64,000 nt of DNA, taken from assembly GCA_937886715.1 (NCBI GenBank), contig CAKZZD010000016.1, positions 1 through 64,000 on the forward strand, given 5' to 3'. A model generated the notes under the pieces. That model searched no databases. It was not told the DNA's origin and saw nothing but the letters and a program-made list of their open reading frames with translations. Positions 59,609 to 64,000 of this stretch are shown here, one piece after another. A program made the translations under genes and the position numbers. Each line of letters starts with the position of its first letter. Positions within the stretch are counted from its first letter, which is position 1. This DNA is from an uncultured Bacteroidales bacterium. GTDB lineage: Bacteria; Bacteroidota; Bacteroidia; Bacteroidales; P3.

Positions 59609-60637
59609 ATGAAAACAAGACATATCATCACCATATTGGGTATCGTGCTGCTGGCCATCGGATGCGAGACTCCGAACAATGATCCAATCGCCAACGAGCG
59701 TACCATACTGTACGCCATCGACCGCGACGAGGGCCGCGAGATGCTGAAAACCGATGCCGAATGGGACCAGATGCTGGACCGCTTCTGCGACTTGGCCCAG
59801 GAGGGTCACTCGGTGACCTTCTACAATATGGGCCACATGGTCGGCGAGAGCAAGCTCGGCGCAAAAGGCACCGTGAAGGAGGCGACCAGTTTCACCACCG
59901 CCAGCCGCTCGGAGATGAAGGCCTGGATGAAAGAGATGGAGGCCAAAGGCAAGACGGTGAACGTGACCTACAACAACGAAACCGGCATGTGGAACGGCAC
60001 GGCGTATGCCAACGCGCCGGTACAGCCAGTGCAGGACAACTGCTTCACGGGGGTGATTGTGCGCGTGCCCATACCTCCCATATCAGGCCTCGTGTTTGAG
60101 GGCACAACGCTGGCGCTGCAGATCAACGACGACACCACGTTGATCCTTCTCCAGGACAACCATCTGCTGACCAATGGCTATGGCGACGACATGTTCCCCG
60201 TCGGCGACACGATGACACTGTGCGGCATGCTGATGACGATGACCGACTCGGATGACAACGACTTCCTGATACTGAACCTCGATGCCTCGATGGAAAGCCT
60301 TGCCGGACAGTGGCTGCTGGACTGGGTTGCCACCACCACTATGGGCGACGGCGACGAGCTGCTCAGCACTATGATAGTCTTCCCTCCCATTGATGAGCTC
60401 TACACCTTCACCGCCGACGGCACGGCCTCATGCACCATCGGAGGCACCACGACAAGCGGCACATGGAATCTGCAGGAAGATGGCGAGCTGTGCTGCGACG
60501 TACTTCACGGCGGCAATGCCTGCTGGAGCATCAACTGGCTCACCGGCAGCACGATGGTGCTGTCGCGGATAGACTACGACTCGAACGGCGAAATGATGGT
60601 CTACCAGATGCAGCTGAGCAATGTTTCGGCGCAATAA
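59609..60637 (+). CDS. Lipoprotein with C-terminal lipocalin-like domain
   Basis: A 342-residue lipoprotein; lipobox LLAIGC yields lipidated Cys. The N-terminal part (about 30-150) is helical and Met-rich (MLKTDAEWDQMLDRFCDLAQ). The middle has an internal beta-rich stretch (LALQINDDTTLILLQDNHLL). The last 90 residues (GQWLLDWVATTTMGDGDELL, YTFTADGTASCTIGGTTTSG) resemble the DUF5004/lipocalin-like domains common in Bacteroidales. ATG at 59609 is chosen for the signal peptide. Last gene of the sigma cluster, closed by a terminator. Confidence 0.75.
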   Translation: MKTRHIITILGIVLLAIGCETPNNDPIANERTILYAIDRDEGREMLKTDAEWDQMLDRFCDLAQEGHSVTFYNMGHMVGESKLGAKGTVKEATSFTTASRSEMKAWMKEMEAKGKTVNVTYNNETGMWNGTAYANAPVQPVQDNCFTGVIVRVPIPPISGLVFEGTTLALQINDDTTLILLQDNHLLTNGYGDDMFPVGDTMTLCGMLMTMTDSDDNDFLILNLDASMESLAGQWLLDWVATTTMGDGDELLSTMIVFPPIDELYTFTADGTASCTIGGTTTSGTWNLQEDGELCCDVLHGGNACWSINWLTGSTMVLSRIDYDSNGEMMVYQMQLSNVSAQ

Positions 60638-60678
60638 AAACGCGAAAAAAAGTTTTAGTTGCTTAATTGCATAAGCAC

Positions 60679-60716
60679 ATTCGCAGGCCATCATGGCCTG
60701 CGAATTGTCGTTTTTA
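60679..60716 (+). terminator. Terminator of the sigma-factor cluster
   Basis: ATTCGCAGGCCA (60679-60690), TCA loop, TGGCCTGCGAAT (60694-60705), then TGTCGTTTTTA. Confidence 0.85.
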
Positions 60717-60850
60717 TGGCACCCGCCATCGGCGCACTGAAGAAAAGGTCGCTGCCGGAGAATCAGGCAGGCTCTGGGTGATATAAGAAATAAACAAGAT
60801 CTGTTGAAAAGAAATCGCAAAGAGGGTGCCGCCATCCCCAGAAAAGGGTG

Positions 60851-60859
60851 TATCTTTGC
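60851..60859 (+). promoter_or_regulatory. nrdDG promoter -7 element
   Basis: TATCTTTGC, placed directly before the riboswitch, so the aptamer begins near the transcript start. Confidence 0.7.
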
Positions 60860-60867
60860 ATCGTCGA

Positions 60868-61066
60868 AAAAGGTTGCGGTCCGACGTATGGAGGGCAATA
60901 GGGAACCACGTGGAAATCGTGGGCTGTCGCGCAACTGTGAAGCCTCGCCACAAGGCGGTGCGGGATGCCATTGGGGACGTGATGACGCATGAATGTGACT
61001 GTCATTCAAACAACACCTGAGAAGGCGCACCGCTGCCAGAGGCCAGCCAGGAGACCTGCCGCAAAC
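60868..61066 (+). ncRNA. Cobalamin riboswitch controlling nrdDG
   Basis: The leader contains the conserved cobalamin-aptamer blocks in order: GGTTGCGGTCCG (P1/P2 side), GGGAACCACGTGGAAATCGT, GGGCTGTCGCGCAACTGTGA (60921-60940), the paired GCCTCGCCACAAGGCGGTGC, GGGATGCC, and the B12 box AGCCAGGAGACCTGCC (61045-61060). The remaining 140 bases to the nrdD start form the expression platform. Binding of adenosyl- or methylcobalamin normally switches such genes off. Confidence 0.9.
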
Positions 61067-61204
61067 CTGTTGGACAATGCTTTCGCGATAAAAAGCCAAT
61101 TGTCAAAACAATATGCATGGGTGCCACCACTCGTCATATATGGCATTTGTCGCTGCCGCATCGTCCGCCATCGGCGTAAAGAACAAAAACGGAGACAAAC
61201 ATAT

Positions 61205-63298
61205 ATGGAGACAAACACATTCACCATCACCAAACGCGACGGACAGGCCGAACGCTTCTCGCTCGACAAAATCATGGATGCCATCAGGAAGGCCTTCGAC
61301 TCGGTGGACCAGCCCATCGACCTGGGTTGCCTGTCGAAGATTCTGACCCACCTCGACATCCACAACGGCATCACGGTGGAAGAGATCCAGAACCAGGTGG
61401 AGGTGGCCCTGATGAAGGAAGGCTACTACCTTGTGGCCAAAAGCTTCATGCTCTATCGCCAGCGCCATACCGAGGACCGCGAAACCATGGAGAAGCTGCG
61501 CTTTCTGGCCGACTATTGCGACGCCGCCAATGCCGCCACAGGCAGCAAATACGATGCCAATGCCAATGTGGAGAACAAGAACATCGCCACCCTTATCGGC
61601 GAACTGCCCAAGTCGAACTTCATCCGCTTGAACCGCCGCCTGCTGACCGACCGTATCAAACAGATGTATGGCAAGGAGCTGGCCGACAAATACATCGACC
61701 TCCTCACCCACCATTTCATCTACAAAAACGACGAGACCAGCCTGGCCAACTATTGCGCCTCCATCACGATGTATCCCTGGCTGCTCGGCGGCACCAGCAG
61801 CATCGGTGGCAACTCGACAGCCCCCACCAACCTGAAGAGTTTCTGCGGCGGCTTCATCAACATGGTGTTCATGGTTTCGTCCATGCTCAGCGGAGCCTGC
61901 GCCACTCCGGAATTCCTGATGTACCTCAACTATTTCATCGCCCTCGACTACGGCAAAGACTACTACCTACGCGCCGACGAGGTGGTGGACCTCAGCCTGA
62001 AAAAGCGCTCGATCGACAAGGTGATCACCGACTGCTTCGAGCAGATCGTCTATTCGCTCAACCAGCCCACCGGCGCCCGCAACTACCAGTCGGTGTTCTG
62101 GAACATCGCCTACTACGACGAGCCTTACTTCCGTTCGCTCTTCGGCGAATTCCGCTTCCCCGACGGCAGCGAGCCTGACTGGGATGGCCTCAAGTGGCTG
62201 CAAAAACGCTTCATGCGCTGGTTCAACGCCGAACGTACCAAGACGGTGCTCACCTTCCCCGTCGAAACCATGGCGTTGCTCTACGACAAGGATGGCCGCT
62301 TCGTTGACCAGGAGATGGCCCAGTTCACTGCCGAGATGTATGCCGAAGGCCACTCGTTCTTCACCTACATCAGCGACAATGCCGACTCGCTTTCCTCCTG
62401 CTGCCGTCTGCGCAACGAAATCACCGACAACGGCTTCAGCTACACCCTCGGCGCCGGCGGCGTCAGCACCGGATCAAAGAGCGTGCTCACCATCAACCTC
62501 AACCGGTGCATCCAGTATGCCGTCAACCACGGGCTCGACTATCGCGAGTTCCTCACCGACATCATCGACCTCTGCCACAAGGTGCAGCTGGCCTACAACG
62601 AAAACCTCAAGGACCTCCAGTCCCACGGCATGCTGCCGCTGTTCGACGCAGGCTACATCAACATCGCCCGCCAGTACCTCACCATCGGTGTCAACGGTCT
62701 GGTGGAAGCCGCCGAATTTATGGGCATACCCATCAAAGACTGCCCCGAATACCGCGACTTTGTGCAGACGGTTCTCGGTCTCGTCGAGAAGAAAAACAAG
62801 GAATACCGCACCAAGGACATCATGTTCAACTGCGAGATGATCCCCGCCGAGAACGTCGGCGTCAAGCATGCCAAATGGGACCGCGAAGACGGCTATTTCG
62901 TCCCGCGCGACTGCTACAATTCCTACTTCTACATCGTCGAGGACCCCTCGCTCACCGTCCTCGACAAGTTCCGCCTGCACGGCGCCCCCTACATCGAGCA
63001 CCTCACCGGCGGTTCCGCCCTCCATTGCAACCTTGAAGAGCACCTCACGCAGCAGCAGTACATGCACCTGCTCGAAGTGGCCGCCAAAGAGGGATGCAAC
63101 TACTTCACCTTCAACATTCCCAACACCATCTGCAACGACTGCGGCCACATCGACAAGCGCTACCTCAAGGAGTGCCCCCACTGCCACTCGCAGAATATCG
63201 ACTACCTGACCCGCGTCATCGGCTACCTGCGCCGCGTGTCCAACTTCAGCAAGCCTCGCCAGCAGGAAGCCTCCCGCCGCTACTACGCCTCGTTGTGA
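61205..63298 (+). CDS. nrdD: Anaerobic ribonucleoside-triphosphate reductase (class III)
   Basis: A 697-residue glycyl-radical enzyme making dNTPs from NTPs under anaerobiosis. An ATP-cone regulatory domain is at the N-terminus (ITKRDGQAERFSLDKIMDAI, RKAF). The C-terminal part has a four-Cys zinc site (CNDCGHIDKRYLKECPHCHS) and the glycyl-radical loop RVIGYLRR with Gly near residue 673. ATG at 61205; the longer frame would cross the riboswitch. It is under cobalamin control and followed by its activase, nrdG. Confidence 0.96.
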   Translation: METNTFTITKRDGQAERFSLDKIMDAIRKAFDSVDQPIDLGCLSKILTHLDIHNGITVEEIQNQVEVALMKEGYYLVAKSFMLYRQRHTEDRETMEKLRFLADYCDAANAATGSKYDANANVENKNIATLIGELPKSNFIRLNRRLLTDRIKQMYGKELADKYIDLLTHHFIYKNDETSLANYCASITMYPWLLGGTSSIGGNSTAPTNLKSFCGGFINMVFMVSSMLSGACATPEFLMYLNYFIALDYGKDYYLRADEVVDLSLKKRSIDKVITDCFEQIVYSLNQPTGARNYQSVFWNIAYYDEPYFRSLFGEFRFPDGSEPDWDGLKWLQKRFMRWFNAERTKTVLTFPVETMALLYDKDGRFVDQEMAQFTAEMYAEGHSFFTYISDNADSLSSCCRLRNEITDNGFSYTLGAGGVSTGSKSVLTINLNRCIQYAVNHGLDYREFLTDIIDLCHKVQLAYNENLKDLQSHGMLPLFDAGYINIARQYLTIGVNGLVEAAEFMGIPIKDCPEYRDFVQTVLGLVEKKNKEYRTKDIMFNCEMIPAENVGVKHAKWDREDGYFVPRDCYNSYFYIVEDPSLTVLDKFRLHGAPYIEHLTGGSALHCNLEEHLTQQQYMHLLEVAAKEGCNYFTFNIPNTICNDCGHIDKRYLKECPHCHSQNIDYLTRVIGYLRRVSNFSKPRQQEASRRYYASL

Positions 63299-63324
63299 AC
63301 ACGCCAGTGTAAATACATGAAGCC

Positions 63325-63807
63325 ATGCTGAAATACGTCGACACCGATATCGTCTTTCAGGAGATACCCGACGAGGTGACCCTGGCCGTCAACCTCTCGG
63401 GGTGTCCATGCCGCTGCCCGGGTTGCCACTCCAAGCACCTCTGGAGCGACATCGGTAAGCCTATTGACGCCGAATGCATCGACCGTCTGCTCCGGCCCTG
63501 TCTCTCCTCCATCACGTGCCTCGCCCTGATGGGCGGCGATGCACATCCCGACGAGGTCGACTCGCTGCTGCTCCACATCCGCCGGCAGTACCCCAAACTG
63601 CACACCGCCTGGTACAGCGGCCGATCGCTCCTGTCGCCTGCCGTCGACATCGCCCATCTCGACTATCTCAAGCTCGGCCCCTACCTCGCCCATCTGGGTC
63701 CACTCAACAACGCGCGCACCAACCAGCGATTCTACAAAATCGACAACCGACAGATGCTCGATATCACCCACCGCTTCCGCCGAACCCCCGCCACCACCAA
63801 CAAATAG
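63325..63807 (+). CDS. nrdG: Anaerobic ribonucleotide reductase-activating protein
   Basis: A 160-residue radical-SAM activase that makes the glycyl radical on NrdD. The 4Fe-4S motif CxxxCxxC is Cys27, Cys31, Cys34 in SGCPCRCPGCHS, and the SAM-binding GGD-like LALMGGDAHP follows. It lacks the longer N-terminus of PFL activases, as is normal for NrdG. It starts 26 bases after nrdD and shares its riboswitch-controlled transcript. Confidence 0.94.
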   Translation: MLKYVDTDIVFQEIPDEVTLAVNLSGCPCRCPGCHSKHLWSDIGKPIDAECIDRLLRPCLSSITCLALMGGDAHPDEVDSLLLHIRRQYPKLHTAWYSGRSLLSPAVDIAHLDYLKLGPYLAHLGPLNNARTNQRFYKIDNRQMLDITHRFRRTPATTNK

Positions 63808-63876
63808 CCCCGCCACACCTCCGCCGCCCCATGCCGGCCCATGCCGGCCCATATCATGTGCATCTGATGAACAGCT

Positions 63877-63923
63877 GTTGTACGACTGTTGTACGAAAAA
63901 TGTTCGTACAACAGTCGAACAAC
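63877..63923. repeat. 47-base hairpin with a 21-bp stem
   Basis: GTTGTACGACTGTTGTACGA at 63877 pairs through TTCGTACAACAGTCGAACAA to 63923, with one mismatch and a 5-base loop AAATG. It also contains a direct TTGTACGA repeat. No T-tract follows on the plus strand. Confidence 0.8.
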
Positions 63924-64000
63924 AATCATACAACAATCGGCCAAGAAACGTCGCCGGCCGGGCGGCGGAACGGAAAGATTGTCAGTAAAAGAAAATCTTT

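Overview
The window looks like a chromosome segment of an anaerobic, gut- or rumen-type member of the Bacteroidales. The evidence is the recurrent Bacteroidota promoter (TTTG, about 19-20 bases, TAnnTTTG), the near absence of Shine-Dalgarno sequences, lineage-typical families (DUF6261, DUF6029, Omp28, DUF4143 ATPases, a CREC-poor set of secreted lipoproteins), and oxygen-sensitive enzymes (2-oxoacid:ferredoxin oxidoreductase, class III ribonucleotide reductase). Core genes are GC-rich with strongly C-ending codons, which produces many long spurious antisense ORFs. An AT-richer accessory island lies at about 19.7-34 kb. No rRNA, tRNA or CRISPR array was seen.

Layout. 0-4 kb: a broken DUF6261 gene, a 41-bp tandem repeat, a secreted trypsin-like protease, a gene remnant and a LuxR-type regulator. 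4.2-9 kb: a rightward cluster of a small coiled-coil protein, FtsH, a PLD-type enzyme, a CDP-alcohol phosphatidyltransferase and a membrane protein, which reads as membrane quality control plus phospholipid synthesis. 9-19 kb: a possible structured RNA, a gamma-carbonic-anhydrase-like protein, a lipoprotein, glyA, an outer-membrane-type protein, korAB, a secreted protein and a sugar O-acetyltransferase.

19-34 kb is a defence/toxin island full of remnants and dispersed repeats: a truncated metallophosphoesterase, a DUF4143 ATPase behind twin palindromes, a DUF4143 ATPase remnant, DUF2806, AbiH, a multiply frameshifted gene with no intact reading frame, a Sau3AI-like restriction-modification pair, a chimera of a restriction-gene start and a HipA tail, a Fic protein, 2 kb of palindromes and repeats, and an intact HipBA pair. 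REP-like GTCGGC/GCCGAC palindromes, a 'GCATTCTGCCTGGCTCC' element and degenerate 'cattcacac' tracts are concentrated here.

34-46.6 kb is a leftward block of housekeeping genes with many 4-bp ATGA overlaps: polA (without recognisable proofreading residues), pdxA, an M17 aminopeptidase, a C-terminally short ABC exporter, a DciA-like DUF721 protein, recF, ispH, an M23 peptidase, a conserved hypothetical and lpd. A 500-bp AT-rich gap separates it from rightward gyrB, pepE, a small phage-family protein and tgt.

51.8-64 kb: a MATE exporter, Omp28 and DUF6029 envelope proteins, an M13 peptidase, an ECF sigma factor with a small membrane protein and two secreted proteins, then nrdDG behind a cobalamin riboswitch. 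The last arrangement suggests that B12 supply decides whether this cell uses its B12-independent ribonucleotide reductase.
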